Of a stretch of DNA of 64,000 bases, positions 38,701 to 53,500 are shown one piece after another. The position numbers and the translations under genes were made by a program. This DNA comes from Mansonella perstans (lineage: Eukaryota; Nematoda; Chromadorea; Rhabditida; Onchocercidae): positions 306,294 to 370,293 of the forward strand of contig JBAMDO010000026.1 in NCBI GenBank assembly GCA_037074765.1, read 5' to 3'. Within the stretch, counting starts at the first letter, position 1; every line of letters begins with the position of its first letter. Under the pieces are notes generated by a model. It made no database searches and was not told where the DNA came from. It was given only the letters and a program-made list of their open reading frames with translations.

Positions 38701-41700
38701 ATTTCCTCAAGAATCACCTATTACTACTACTTGTATAAAGAACGGCAAGATCGTACTTTAGGAGTGATTTCACCTCTAGACTTATTCTCTTCTATTTTCC
38801 AAGGAGATAACGATCCTTGAGAAATAAGCACTTCACTTGCGAGATCATTAATCCTCATCGTTTGAATATAATATGCAATATTCAAAATTTACCTGTAAGG
38901 TATTCGATGTGGTAATAGGAATACCATTCTTAGTCCATTGTATTTCCACCGAGGGATCATCGATTGGGCAAGTAAGTGTTACTGCCTCATTTTCCGGTAA
39001 TTCAAGGATACGATACTGACTATCCATTTGTGGTGGTTCTAAGTAGAAGCACTGATAAGTACAGATTAAAAACTTCAATTCCGCATTTCAAAAATTTTTA
39101 ACTTTTGTAATCAAAAAGAACATCAGCTTTCTGATTTTTTGAACAAAATTGAAACAAATTTTTATCATTTTTTGGAATTTGATTTTTTTAAACCAAAAAA
39201 AAAAAACAAGTTAAAAGAGGAATTGTCATCGTAGGAGAGTTGATATGCAAAATAAGTCGCGTTTTTTGGAAAATGGTTTGATATTCTCATCTGAATTGTA
39301 AATGTCGAAGAATGTATTTGAGCAGTGACCGTAAAACTTAATTTTGAGCAGTCTTATCAGGGATTTCAGTTTACCTTAAATTTATCAGAAAACTCAAAAT
39401 ATGGAGTTCTTTATGACCCTGTTTTTCAATTGCAATACATAATTTTCGAAAATCCAAAGTTTATTTAAAAAAGAGGACTGACTAAGAACAGCCACGATAA
39501 GATCTTTCTCTGCTCGACCAGGTTTATTTTCCGCCACACATGAATATCGGCCAGCATCTTGTTTTGTAGCTGATTCAATATGTAATTGTTGATGATCATT
39601 CATAAACAATACATCTGTTTCGTTGATTTTTTGACCATTCTGTAGAAGGTACAGTAACTGGTCAGGAGTACCAAATTGAAAACTGTTTTCTTGTTTGCAG
39701 TTTTTAAAAGTATCAGCTTATAGGTTCATTCTACGGATAAAATTAATCAGTATTTGGTAACCAATTTAAGTGACTCAAACAGCTCGCTGTTGTTTTTAAA
39801 GACTTCCTTCCTTCCTTCATTTCCAGTCAATCGTTCATTCCTTTCATTCCAGTTGGATTATTAAAAACGGCATTGAAGTTATTCTAACAAGTTATCAATT
39901 TGATTGTCTTGTATGCAAAGTATTTTTATTTGGATAAAAGTGAAAAAAAATTTTATTGCATATATTTTGAAAAAATTCGACAATTTCATTTTTTTCAATT
40001 TAGTTTTTGAATAAAATTAAAGAACTAAATTATTCTTCAGTAGATGGAAAAACAAAGCTAGCCAATTTTTTTCACAGATATTTAATTAAGTTTATGTCTA
40101 TTGCTGCGCTTTCTCTTTAAAAGAAAGAAATTTTATTTTAGATTTTCCGCTACTGTATATTTTCCAATTAATTATTAATGATTAAATTACATATTAATGG
40201 GTGACGAAGGTACCGATAGCTTCTGTTGATTGCAGATCGAAAAAAAAGCATAAGAGTCCACTTGATATCCACATTTTAATTATTTTGGTGATTTCCGGTC
40301 TACTTTTGAATGGTTTGAGTTTAAATTGAACTAAGATGATCACTCAGAAATACCCCACCTGATTTGTAAAAAACAGGATTGAAATGAAAGGTGCAAAGAA
40401 TAAGAGATGGAAAAATCCACGACCTGTCATAGTTGTGATTCAATGATTTTGCTGTAAAAATAAATCCAATAATTGCAAAGAAAAGCATTTTCTAATTTTT
40501 TAAAAATGGAATTATTTTTTATAAATTGGTATTCTATGTTTTGGAATAATTTTTGTGGATTCCGGATCATTCCATATTAATACAAATTACAGCAAAATTT
40601 CATGCATTTTTGTTGTAAGGCAATAAAATACTACTTTATTTTGAATTTATCGCTTTTCTGAAGAATGATTGCCTAGTTAAAGTTGTTAAAAAACTATTAA
40701 AATATTTTGCAATGCATATATCAGATTTTCTGCTCAATTATTCAAAACTTTTCAAATTATTCATTTGCTCAATTCATCTTATTTTCTTCCCTCTGGCGAA
40801 GAGTAAGTTGTATGAAGAGATTCTCTGAAGAAGTGCTTCTATATCTGATCGAGATTTCTTAAATTAAAAATGACAACAAAAAAGCTTTCCCTGTGTCTAA
40901 AGTCACATTGCATCTCTACCACTGCTTTCTCTATAACTAATCGAAATCATAAATACTCACTGAAGTTATCTATTGACCAAATCCGGTATACTTGTGTTCA
41001 TGTCGTAATTTCATCTTCCTAACATTCAGGGAAACAGACGGACATCTGTTTCACACTCTCAATTCCGATAAAAGCAATTTGAATTGTAGATCTGCGTGCT
41101 ATGAAATGGGATAAGTTAAAGGCACTGTTTTTATATACGGAAAAATGTTTACCACATATATTGCAGCATTTTTGAAGTAGCTTAACTGTTTTTTAAGATA
41201 TTTTTATTTCAATTATTTGAATTAAGCTATGAAATGGAGACACAAAGTTTCCTATGACCTTTCAAATGTTATGTTTTATGTTCAAAAAAATAACATATTG
41301 ACGTTTTGCTCATATATCACTTTTTTTTTCAATAGAAAGAAGTTAAAATGTTAAACCGCAAACAAGTCCTTAGATAGATCAATTTGGGTAAAATTAAAGA
41401 ATTTTAAAGAATTTTTTTTTAAATCAAATATTATACTATTAGTTTTTTTGCATCAGTTATTTCATTCAAATAATTTGCAAATATTTTGTTTATCCATTCT
41501 TTTATTTGTTTTTGTTGCTATTTGTTCTCGCTAAAGCACTAAAATTTTAAAAATAATTATGTCTTACTTTTGACGAGATTTGAATATATTCATTTTTCAT
41601 ATGTTGGGTGTGAAGTTGCAATAGGAATCAAAAATGTATTTTTCATGCTTTAATAAGAAACAAGTAGTGACTTTTGTCTTTGATTTACAGGTTAAAAGTA

Positions 41701-44700
41701 TGCTAAAAAGGATAAATTAAACTCCGAATGAATAAATCTTCCGGAAAAAAGAATAAAGCAATTCATCCCTCTTCCAAATATTTCAATGAAGCTTATCGTT
41801 TGAATAAGCTTATCTCCTAATATATTTCATCTGCCGAAAAGATTTTATAATTTTATAACATCGATCCGCGCTTAAGTAATATTCCTCTTTTTTATGTGCT
41901 GTATCATCGAAGCTAATACTGTCATCACAACAGATCATCAAGGAGGACTTATTGTAGGGGACATTAAAGTTCCAATAAACTCTAATAAAATGAATAGATT
42001 TATTTTATACTGGATGCTTTTAAATGTTCATTCAGATGAAAGTTTGCTTATCAAAGTATGGCACAAAATAGCAATATTTAAAATTTTTGTTTAAGAGTAT
42101 CCAGTATACAAATAATTGAAGTATTACTAAAAAAGAGCAGGTAAATGATTTTGTTAACTGATTAGGTTAGTTATTTCAATACAACTAAACAAGTCTTGTA
42201 TGGAAACTTACGGATATCCTGTGCTTTTTCCATTTATTTCTATTCAACTACTTCCTTTGATACATTTACCTTTGTGTACAGACCACCATAAAAAAAGCTA
42301 TTCGTTTCCGCTTCAATTAAATGTAAGCATAATTTCGATTGAGAATTGTTAAGCGCTATGAATATAAATAAAATCTCTGACAGAGTGAGAAAGAGAGAGA
42401 GAGAGTTATAAACTTCTCTATTATGTAATTGGCATTGATCGTAGATAGATTATAAAAGTGTAGTTAAATTGAAGTTCTCCAAATAAATAAAGTTTACTAT
42501 TTAAACTTCCGCATCAACAAACTTTATTCATTTGTATCAACCATATATTCTTCATACTTTCCTTTGCTGCACTAAATTAGAATTCTTTTAAATATTGGTG
42601 TTCCTTTTCTCGTCATCATGATTTCAAAATTTTTTCTAATTAAAATTCGATACTCAATATCTTAAGCATGTAATCAATCTTGTTAAATTTAACAATTCCG
42701 AACGATTCCCTTATTTGAAAAATTATCTGGTCCGTAAAAAGTAATCAAATACTTTTGGACTCTCTCATTAAATGGATTTTAAATATTGAACGTACACATA
42801 TTCATTTAAATTTCGAACTAAACAGCATCCAAAGGTCCATCACACTTATCTTCTGAATTTCTCCTTCAACCTTCTATTCTAACACTCATCATTAGATATC
42901 AGCAGTGTAAAGAGAGCCGACATCATTAACTTCTTATCATTTATCAATTGAACAAGCTCTTTTTCTTCAGCGTAATAGAGACTTTCTTTTATCACTGATA
43001 ATAAATGTATTTGCTCAAGCTATTCTGCCCTGATCATGCAGACTGGAATATTCCAACACTTTGATTTATCTCTTCAAAGTTTGACTGTAAACTTGCTCTT
43101 TGCTTAGTTTGTTCTCTTACTGCCATAAAAAATGCTTTCTTATATTATCATTTATCATTTGTAAAGCTTGCTTTTATTTTTCAAAAATTAACATATTATC
43201 TTGCGATTACATCATCGATGGTAACAAAATATAAAATAAGCACAATATATAAATTAATTTTTGAAATGTAATAATGATAGTTTCAATTTGGCAAACTGAT
43301 GGTTATTATCTGTTTTAAGCAAATGATAAAGTATACTTCCATATATGAGTTTAAATTTGAAATCTAAAAATATTTTCATATATCTCAACTTTTTTTTATT
43401 AGAAAAATTTTAATTTAAAAAATGGGCAATTTTCAAAAGCAATGGCAATTTTCGTCAAAATTCTTCTCAAAAATATTATATAATCCATGCATACTTTAAT
43501 TTGATTTCCCAAAACTCATGTAATTCAGTTTGTGTCTTTTCAAATGTCTCAACAACTTTTCTTCCTCTTTATGTCATAAAAATAAAATTAAAAACAAACA
43601 AACAAACAAATAAACAAATGACACAAATTCTTCCATTATTTTTTCATAAATTTCTTCTTTTCTACTGCAATTGAGTCAAAATTAAAATGTGAAAAATTTT
43701 TTTTATGACAAATCACTCCAAGTCTAATTTGTCCAATTACAAATATGAGTATTGAGGAAGAAAAAATTACTTTGTAGTTATGCAATCATTTATTTGAAAT
43801 TGGAAATTGTCCTTGCAATCCTAATCAAAAAAAAACTTGCATTCTAATGGAAGAAAGGATTCCATATATTTCTACTGATTGATTTTTCGAACTTTTTATC
43901 AATCTTCCAGCTTAATTCGCACTGTTTAATTCGATTTAAATAACTTTTTCGAATAGCTTATCATAGTAGGATATTTGCTTTGATAGCTGTTGAAAATTTG
44001 AGTAACTTTGTTTGTGGTGAAAGCTATGAATATGTAAGTGTTGAATACAGGACGTTACGTCATTGTAATGGCTTACATAACGTACAAGCATCATGATACA
44101 CTTCCGATCGCTTGCAAGCTAAGCAAACTGATGCTCTGTCTGCATTATCAGACATTTGGAGGATGATCATAACAAGGGAAGGCGTTGCTGGGTGACATAG
44201 CAAGCCTTAGATGAATTCTGATAAGGCTCCACCCGATCAGATTTACACTCGCTTAGACGTGTCTGACGACTATGAAATGTTGCTTCACATAGGTGTTTCC
44301 GTTTTATCTCGTCCCCGTTCTCTCACATTACTTTTTCATAGAAACTTCATCAATTAGCAGGAATCTCTGCTCTAATCTCTTAATCTCTCCTCTTACCCTA
44401 AGGATTACTTTTCATAAATTCGATAAATTAAAAAAAAAAAGCATTTTTTTGATTAGTTTTGAACTCATAATAAAACTTTCCATTTCACACTCCCAGATGC
44501 CATAGCTTTTCTGAACTTTATTCTTTTCTATTTGTTTACCTTTCTCTTAGTTGAACATTGCGGAAAATTATACCAAGTGTAGGATATAAATGACATGCGG
44601 AGAAATATAAAAAGAGAGAGAGAGAGGAAAAGAAGAGGAGGAAAGCTAATTTAATCGTAATCGACTTTTTTTTTTTGAGTATACTAAGATTTTATTCGTT

Positions 44701-47700
44701 TGTTTAAATATTATTTACAAATATAGCACACTAATTCTAATAAATTTATATTTCCACTTTGGATTTTGGCCCAACGTTTACCATCGTAAAAAAGAATTTG
44801 CTTCTTGAAAATATATGCTTAAGATTTGGAATTTTAATTTGATGAGTGATTCAAAAAACATAAGGCATAGCCAAACATGGTACAACTGATTGTGCTACAT
44901 GCCAAGAGATAAAATTTATCGAAATTGTATGAAAGTGGAGTATAAGTGATAACCTAACGTTTATCACTTATTAATACGAATTTTATCTCAAATTTCTTAA
45001 ATTTAAACAATTTCCATCAGAAAATAAGTAATTACGAGAAATAAGTTGAATCAAAAGATTTTTTTTAACCGTCATAAAGCTCCTTCTTTTCTATCACCTT
45101 TTTCATTTCTCATCAATGTTTTTTTCTTAATTTTTAAATTCGATTTCTTAATTTTTACAAATAAAAATACTGGATCTTAAGAAAATCATCCCGGAAGATG
45201 TATGGTAAGGACATCTTTCTTAGAAATGGAAATGAAAAAAAGAAAACTTTTTAATTTCACATCTTGAATAATAAATGATAATGACAATGTTGATGACACC
45301 AAATTATACGTTCATATAGACGGCATTACTTGATTATAGAGAGAAAGAACAGTAAAATAGAATTCCTGACGTATTTTCATCAGCATTTTAATATAAATCA
45401 CACTTGCTAATATGACCATCGAATAGTTCAGCAAAAAATTTGAAAAGTACATAACCTTTACCTCCTTACTATTGAAACTTCCCGACAAATCTCATTTTAA
45501 CAAATTATATGGTAAAATAATAAGCCTATAAGGTAGTTGGAAATTTCTGCATCTGAAAAATGATATTGAATTATCAAAATTATGCAAAACTGATCAGGAC
45601 AATGTTTGAAGTATCTTTTTTTCAAACATAACTTGTTGAAAAATTAGACGCGGAAATGTTTTAATTAGATTTGAAATGTTTTTAATTAGGCTTTAATATG
45701 GCATTAAAATGTCTTTGTAAGTAATTTAAAAACCAAAGTTTTATTATTTCATATAGTTTCAAGTATAATGCTGAGATTTTTATTTGCTTTCCTACATGCT
45801 TTATGAATTTGAAGCTTTATGAACTTATTTTGATGTTCAACGAAACATAATAAAACTCGCCTGTGAAACCTAGGCCCCATAATAATTTATGCTTCATAAT
45901 TTGTCTTGTTCGAGTAATGTTACGTAGAGTGCAAACGTATCTACTCCACACTCACTATGCACTGACATTTTTTATTCTCCCGTATTATTTTGGTGATGAA
46001 TGAATTACTTCCAAATTCGAACTATTAACTTAAATAATTGAGCCTGTTGCGAAGTTTATTCAAGAGTGTGTGTATGAGTCGATGCTATTCTATTTCAAGT
46101 CTGATAAAATTAATAGGTTCCATAATTAGTAAAAGGTCAAGACTTTCACTATGTGAATATCAAAGTGAACGGTAGAACGTATATTTAAGAAGTTGGACTT
46201 TAAATTTGCATTAATCATTTTAATCTGATCTGAATCATTTCATTTCTTCACCTTAAATCTTTCCGATAACTTTTAGAATAAATTTTACTCGCAATGCCGA
46301 TTTTTTTCAAATTTTCAGTCCGTTATTCATATCGAAAAAAATCAAAATTTATAGGAAGCTAACATCGTAGGAATTTGAAATTTTTTGATTGATAAATCTC
46401 AAAAGAGGATTAGCTAAGCTTTCAATCACCGCTTTTTTTCTAATAAAACAGTTGAAATCAGGAATTCGAAGTGTACTGGTATGGTATAGAACAGAACAGG
46501 ACAGATAAGCAACGCAAGCAAAGTATCTTCACGAATTTATCATCTAATTTGATTGTTTGTGATTAAGAAAAGGATTACTTAAAATTTATTGATAAAAAGA
46601 CATTTCTTTCAGCTTCCCTTTATCATTATTATCATTACCCTTCCTAATCAATTCTTCCATTCGCCCATGCTGCTATCCTATTTTGCATATCTGCTGTAAG
46701 AAACAAACAACCCTATCTTCATTTCGCTTATCCTAAAAAGATCCCAAATAGCCATTTTTTGGCTAAAAAATTGCTATAGCAACGTTTCCCCTACATTGCA
46801 CAGCTTATGACTTGAATGAACATATAAGCTCATTTCCTTGGCCTATCTCACATGATTTATGGATTCCATCTGGAAATGGCATCGAAAGATGGACTGACTG
46901 ATCGAGTGGTGGGCGAGTGCCAGGGCGGGGGATGAGAACAGGAGTAAGCTAGGCTATTATGAGTAAGGGAAACGAAAGATACATAGAGGCTACATGGTAA
47001 AGCCTGGAGAGGATGGAGACACTCAAAACCAACTTTAATAGCAGACAAATTTTCAAATTCTCAATGCTCATTTTTTCTCCACCAATGGCTCATTTTCCGT
47101 AGGAGTTCAGTTACCGGATGCTTTTCTTTTTTTTTATCTTCAAAAAAGTATCAGTGATCGAACTTGAAAAGTGATCGTTAACTATCAGTTTACCGTAAAT
47201 TAATATACTTCAAATATAATCGTAATTGAAATTTGGATAGATTTAGGTATGGATCTAAGATGAAATTGATATTTTACGGTTTTATTACATATCCTCATTA
47301 ATTTTGATCAGTTACAAATTTAAACTGTTTCCAATCAACATTTCAGGAAATATCGACTTTTTTTGTTTACATTTTTCCTGCACATACTAGATTTTTTAAT
47401 ACGTTTAATTCTTTTCTTATTTAATCCACAATCGACATAGTTGCAGTACTAATTAATTAAGGCTATATATCAACACAAAATGGCATATCGCTCTAACTTG
47501 CAAGAAATAAAATATTATTCGATTTAACCTAGTTAAGTTTAGTTTAATTCAAATATTTAAATATGCTAAAATTTGCTTAAAATTAAAATAGATAGCGGGC
47601 AAATTGCGCAAATGAAATGTTAAACAGATGAATACCGTACTTTGTATCTATCACTACTTCCGAGCATTTGATGCTTATTTTTCCTCAGTACATTTGAATC

Positions 47701-50534
47701 ATCAAGTGAAACAATTAATTATCATCTCATGTTATTTATCTATGATATCTTGACAACAAAGGAGTAATTATTTTCCTGTAAAAATGAGATTATTATTAAT
47801 AATGATTAATTATGATTTCAACGACTAATACTCTATTGGTCATTATATTCCATGCTCATTCTTTGAAATATTATATATTTCTCATAAAGCGGGGCAAACA
47901 ACTACTTATATTTTTTCGTATTTAAAGAAAAAAAGAGTCCTTCGAGAATGTTCAATGACTTGCAGAAAATTTATTTATTATATTAGTTCATTTATAAAAC
48001 ATTATAGATAAGTCGTTAATGTCATTTACGTGTCACATTTGAGAAAATAAATGAAATAAAAAATGCAAAAATTAATTAGGAAACTTTCATAAAACATTTT
48101 AAAGAAATGGCAAATTCTTTTTCTTTATATAAACTATTAATTAATTTATGCGCCTCGTTCATATCATCATCATCATTTACTAAGATTCTGCAATTCATCA
48201 TTTACCCGCGTGATTTTGTTAGAATCCAACATCGATAATTTACGGTAATACATGCCAGTACACGGGAAGAATATCTGGCGACAGCTGCACGGGGTAGATC
48301 AAGGAATGGGTAATAAAAAAAAAGTAGCACCTGCTAAAATTTTACTATGCTTTAGTAGTCAGCCAATTGCCGCCACTTTTCTTTTCATTCTCATATTCGC
48401 TTCATTACTTTTATCATGTCAAAATTATTGTCCCATCCTAACTGCAGACCAATACTTCAGTCTCTTTTTCGATTTATAGCGAAAACGTAGTAAGCATAAT
48501 ACTTGTGAAAAACGTTTTTGGAGTTACTACTTTTCTCGCATTCTTTCTCATGTAACTCAAATCTCTTTTATTCCAAATTCTTGGCTCAAGTAAGAATTAA
48601 ATCAATTTGAGGAGCTTAAAAAAAATTGATATTATTATCTAACGCGATCACTTTAAAATATAGCATAAAAACTGAATCAAATTTAATTTCGATCAAGTTT
48701 CGTTAGATTACTTTTTAATTTTATCCTTCCAATTTATATGTTTGGTTTCGTTTAAAAAATAAAATGATTTCACAAATGAAAGAAACAAATTAAATTGAAA
48801 TTTTTCGACTGTTTATCTTCTGCTAAATGAAATTGCTGTTCTCGATTTTATTTGAAATGTCAGCTCATCAATTTACCCAACTATTTTTCTCTTTCCATTG
48901 CTTTGGTTTCAAATAACACATTCTATGTTAGCAAGCAATAAATCTGTGTCAAATTTCAGATAGCTAATTTTTATATTTTGAAAATAACTATTTATGCCTT
49001 TTTGTTTCTCTCTAACTCACTAAAAAATCCTAATGCTGCTGTCAATTCTTAGTATGAAACCTTGTTTAAATTTATTCCTTTAAAAATATCAGCTCTTTTT
49101 TTGCTGGAATTGATAGCTTAAAAATTACCAATAAAAGGATAGCTAATAATCACTTCATTCTCGATATTATTCAAATTATGCCATATCATACAAATAATAC
49201 AAATAACTATTTCCTTCATTTTCATTTGTTGAAATCTATGAAAGCCATTTGTTATGATTGTTTGCTGTAAAAAAAAGTAAATATTGTCTTTTACAAACTG
49301 CGCTTTTTTTCAGCAAAATAAAAACTTTCGAATTTCTTAACTGCCCCATTGGATTGATTAAAATGATTTAACAACTTCAAGCTGAATATTCTGTAACTGC
49401 GAATAATAACGACGAATCTCGAAATGAAATGAGGCAAAGAAATGCATCAATGTGGTAGCATCTGATGCTTCTTAGTTACTGCATACCCCTCCGATTTATT
49501 CTTATGGTCCTTCTCCTGCTATCCGCAGTACATCATCATCATCATGTCTGGTCTACAAATGCTTCACATTCACCGTCTTCATGTACCGTTGAAAATGCTA
49601 TCTGTTCTGCCAGTGATGCACGAATTTGTCGAAATTCAAGGTCAATCATAATCAGTGAAAGATTTAATCGTCAATAATAAATTTAAAAATGCAGATCAGG
49701 TTGCTAGAAAAAAACTGGAAAATATATTTTTTTTATTACAAAAACTTGTCCAGAAAGCCAAAACCACTCAAAAAAACTTTTAGATAAGTTTTAAAAGAAA
49801 TATTTCAAACAATTTTAGAAGTTTGAAATAAAAATATTGAATATTTGATATGAAATGACGATATTAAAATTTTATTTAGAAAACAAAGTCTGGAGATGAA
49901 ATAAAGAAGTTGAATGCAATCTTCAGAGCTATTGAATTCCGAAAATTACTGGAATCGAAATATAAGGGAGATAAGAAATAAATATCTGTAGGAGAATATT
50001 ATTTCGTTTAAGAATTCATTTTGATCCAATTCAATTCGCTTGTCTATTTATAATCTGTTTAGATTAGTATGTTCGCCTTCTAAGGAATATTTTAAATTAA
50101 AATAGCAGTCAATTATAATATTTGTTGAAGGATCTGTTACCAGTTTGGAACAAATACACTGCTCTTCTCTTTCTGAAACAAAGCCTTGTAAGAAAAGAGC
50201 AAGAAATTTCACCTTATACACTTCAGATTGAATCCTTAAATTAGGTGAATTTCAATTAAACTTCAAGTGTCTATATCACATCTAATGTCACCCACTTTTG
50301 GTTTTTGCTTTCCTTTTAGCTCTTCGAGTATTGTTTTCAATTGCATTTAATATTATGTTTATTTGTTTTCGTCATTTTTTTTCGAAGGACTTTCCATCTG
50401 ATTCATTCATTCATTTATAGATAAATAAAGTGAACGAATGAACTTTACCGTCAAATTTTAAAAAAAGGAAAAGAAATTTCACAGTTGACTTCTTCATTCA
50501 AAATTATCCATTAAAATAAAAATTCCTTTTCTTC

Positions 50535-50569
<35 letters not shown>

Positions 50570-53500
50570 GAAGAAAAAGGAAATACCCAGTTTACTACGC
50601 ATTCCGAAACAGAGACTTTAATTTTACTGTACAGTAGACAAAATCTCCTTAAGATTTTCTCATTTTTATAATTAAATTTGAAAAATAAATAACAATTAGA
50701 ATGTGAAATATTTGAACTGTTCAACAAAGTTATTTTACAGAATCAAAGAGAAAAGAACAGAAAATTTAAACTAGGAATGAAATTCTAGAAAATAGCATTC
50801 TACCCTATTGGGAATATCCAAAATGACAAGATGAATCGATCGGATCGGGAGACATTAATATTTTAAAATGAGTCCATTAATAGTCAATATTGAAATGTCA
50901 ACTGTCCCATATGGAAGTCATATCCATTTTTCTCAAACACTTCCAACGCTCCTCTAAATCAGTCAGCAAAACTTTACAGCAAAAAGATGGAAAGATTGGA
51001 AGTATAATTCCCTCCTCATTACATCGGATCTGCTCATCATTATAGAAGCAAAAAAAGTGAGGATGAGAGAGAAAATTAGTACAAATTGCACTTTTTTATG
51101 CTTTTAATTTAGTACAAGGAACTTTAGATAAGTCGGAGAACATTTTTTTAATATAATGAATCAGTTTAATGATGCGGCGTGAATAAAGTGACTCTAAATG
51201 TTTTTGAAATAAATGAACTAGTTAGACATAACCAAAAAGGGTTGAGGAGTTAATTTGATTCATTTCAGTTAATCAAATGATTTAAGCTTATATAATTTTC
51301 ATAATAAAGCAAAGCAAAATAATAAACAGAACTGATTTGAACGAAACTAGCGTAAATTAAATAAAATTGAAATTTTAGCTGCGTATCGGTTTGCTCAACA
51401 CGTGGCATGAAACAATGCGAATGTGATGCGGAAGAAGACAATTACTGCTATTTGTGCTGCGGGAATTCAAACTCTCGATGCATGCCCGCACATCAGTATA
51501 ATATCTTGAGGTGTTTTAATTCATTATTCCTCTTTTTCTAAAACTTTTTTTTAACAAGTCAAAATAGTTCCAAAACGGAAACAGTTTTTATAGCTTCATA
51601 TCTAAATGTTGAATAATCATATGGTTATTTAGCACTTTACTTTTACTAAGAATCTGAGGAGCATTTAAAGATTTTTTAATGCTTAACTTGTACTTCCAAT
51701 TCTGGCATGCAACATTAGACTGAAATTTATAATTTTTAAATCTTTCGGTCCGGTTTGCAAAAATGCGCAATGTTTTATTTTTTCAAATGATAAATTACAA
51801 AGTGAAGTACTTAGTTCAAACCACCTTCCAACCACTTCGATAAAATTCTAATACAAATATCATCTATAGTTAAAACAGATGTATCAGGTAATATATAGAG
51901 AATATCATCTGTAGAAATATTTACACTTTTCTTACAAATAATCTATAGCCCACTCAACTTATTGGAAAAAAACAGTTCATCCATATGGGGGAAATTATTG
52001 CAGATTTTTTTCAAGATGCTTGGTAACAAGTAAAAAAAATTTTATGAACAAAAAAAATATGGTGGAAATGATTCGGTAAATTATGTTATTCGAAGCTGGC
52101 AGAAATAGAAGATGAAATTTCAAAAATAGGATCAAAAGGTTTGAAGATAAGAAAAGAACAACCTTTTTATTATCTGTTCGTGTTAAATTTTTCTCACATT
52201 TATCAATTAAGAACAGAGTGAACCATAAGAAATTGGTTGTAGCGCTTTTTTCAAAATTTAAATTTCAGTCGTAAGTCTATCTGCAAAGTGTAATTTTTGT
52301 ATTTGACACTTAGACGCACCTATGCATTATGTAACTAAACTTACTCATAGATTTTTAAAAGGCAAAATATAATTTGACTATTGTGATCGAAAATGATTCA
52401 TTCAATTCTTGATAGTTATCTCTTTCGAATCGAAATTTACGGAGAAATAATTTTTTTCCAGTTGCCCTTGCAGTGAAGCAGTCATGCAAAACTAATTTTC
52501 TGACTACCTGCTGATTTGTCACTAAAAAAATGAACATAACAAAAAGTGCATTTTCTTGTTCGAATGCTGGAAGACTTATATCAAGGAAAGGAAAAAGCAA
52601 AAACAAAGAAATACTAAGAACACATGCTTAATACTAAGAAAGGGCATGGAAAAGTGAAAGACAAAAATTAAAAATACACTGTCATTTGAATTCAATCTTA
52701 TCCCCTTCATTTATGCATAAGTATTAATAAACGAAACAGAAAGTGGACGAAATCTTCTCATCGATTATTGTAATATTTTCTTTTCCAAAAAAAAATCCAA
52801 ATTGAATTTGCAGGGATAATGGAGAAAGATGGGAACGTGAAGCTTGTGCGCTTTGTCGTCAAAATGGAGCAGAACTTGAAGGTTTAGCATGTGATGACAC
52901 GGATCCAGCTCGATTGTGCCTTCAGGGCAAATGCTCAAATAGTGTATGCCATAATAAAAAACCTGGGCAATATTGTGACCGAAAGTTAGCCTTATTAGTC
53001 ACATTTATTGGATATATAATTCATATTTAATACTTATCAGAGAGAGATTTCATACATGCGTAGATTAAGGAAATGTAAATTCAATGGATTTTCAAAATTC
53101 AAATTCAGATTGCTTTTATAGACTTTTTTGAAATTAGCACAAGTGTCATTTTAATCTGACTACAGTAAGATCATTGCTATGACCGATGGCAATGAAAGTT
53201 CAATGAAATTGACGAAATTTAGACATCCGATAAAACTTTTTGCAATAATCCACTGGAGTGCTAAACCGTATTTATGATTGTCTTGTTCAGAAAATCCTTA
53301 TCGGAGACCTTGTTTTCAACCTTTAATAATACTGGTCGTCTCATTAAGCAGACACTATTCAAGTTTAAACATGAAATCTGCTGAAAGTTCAGGATGGAAA
53401 AAATATGTGTGGATGATATTTGTGAAAATCCATGTGCTCGCATCAGTTCTCATTTAATGGTTTGTGATTGTCCTTTAATTGATCCTGATACAGGATTCGC

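Larger units (their letters stand above)
28545..39639 (-). other. Hemicentin Ig domains, middle third
   Basis: Exons in coding order: 39483-39639, 38893-39038, 37945-38068, 37150-37301, 36700-36817, 36374-36548, 35912-36003, 35431-35614, 34915-35082, 34680-34769, 34336-34516, 34163-34249, 33904-33985, 33445-33614, 30765-30928, 29764-29872, 29452-29566, 29191-29360, 28545-28668. They encode the second half of one Ig domain and nine complete ones. Typical pieces are [17 protein letters not shown] and [17 protein letters not shown]. In several places one exon carries the end of one domain and the start of the next (34915-35082, 34336-34516, 30765-30928), so exon borders do not always mark domain borders. 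Confidence 0.92.

Noticed and set aside
41894..42094. Plus-strand 66-codon frame in the giant intron
   Set aside because: No splice context, no domain, and length typical of chance frames in this sequence.
46857..47048. Minus-strand 63-codon frame in a G+C-richer patch of the giant intron
   Set aside because: Low-complexity Ser/Pro/His composition, no splice sites and no signal peptide or domain.
48252..48479. Plus-strand 75-codon frame with a hydrophobic segment, considered as an alternative first exon of the nested gene
   Set aside because: It ends in a stop just before the only good donor, and no phase-consistent join to 51379 exists. The exon at 49465 fits far better.
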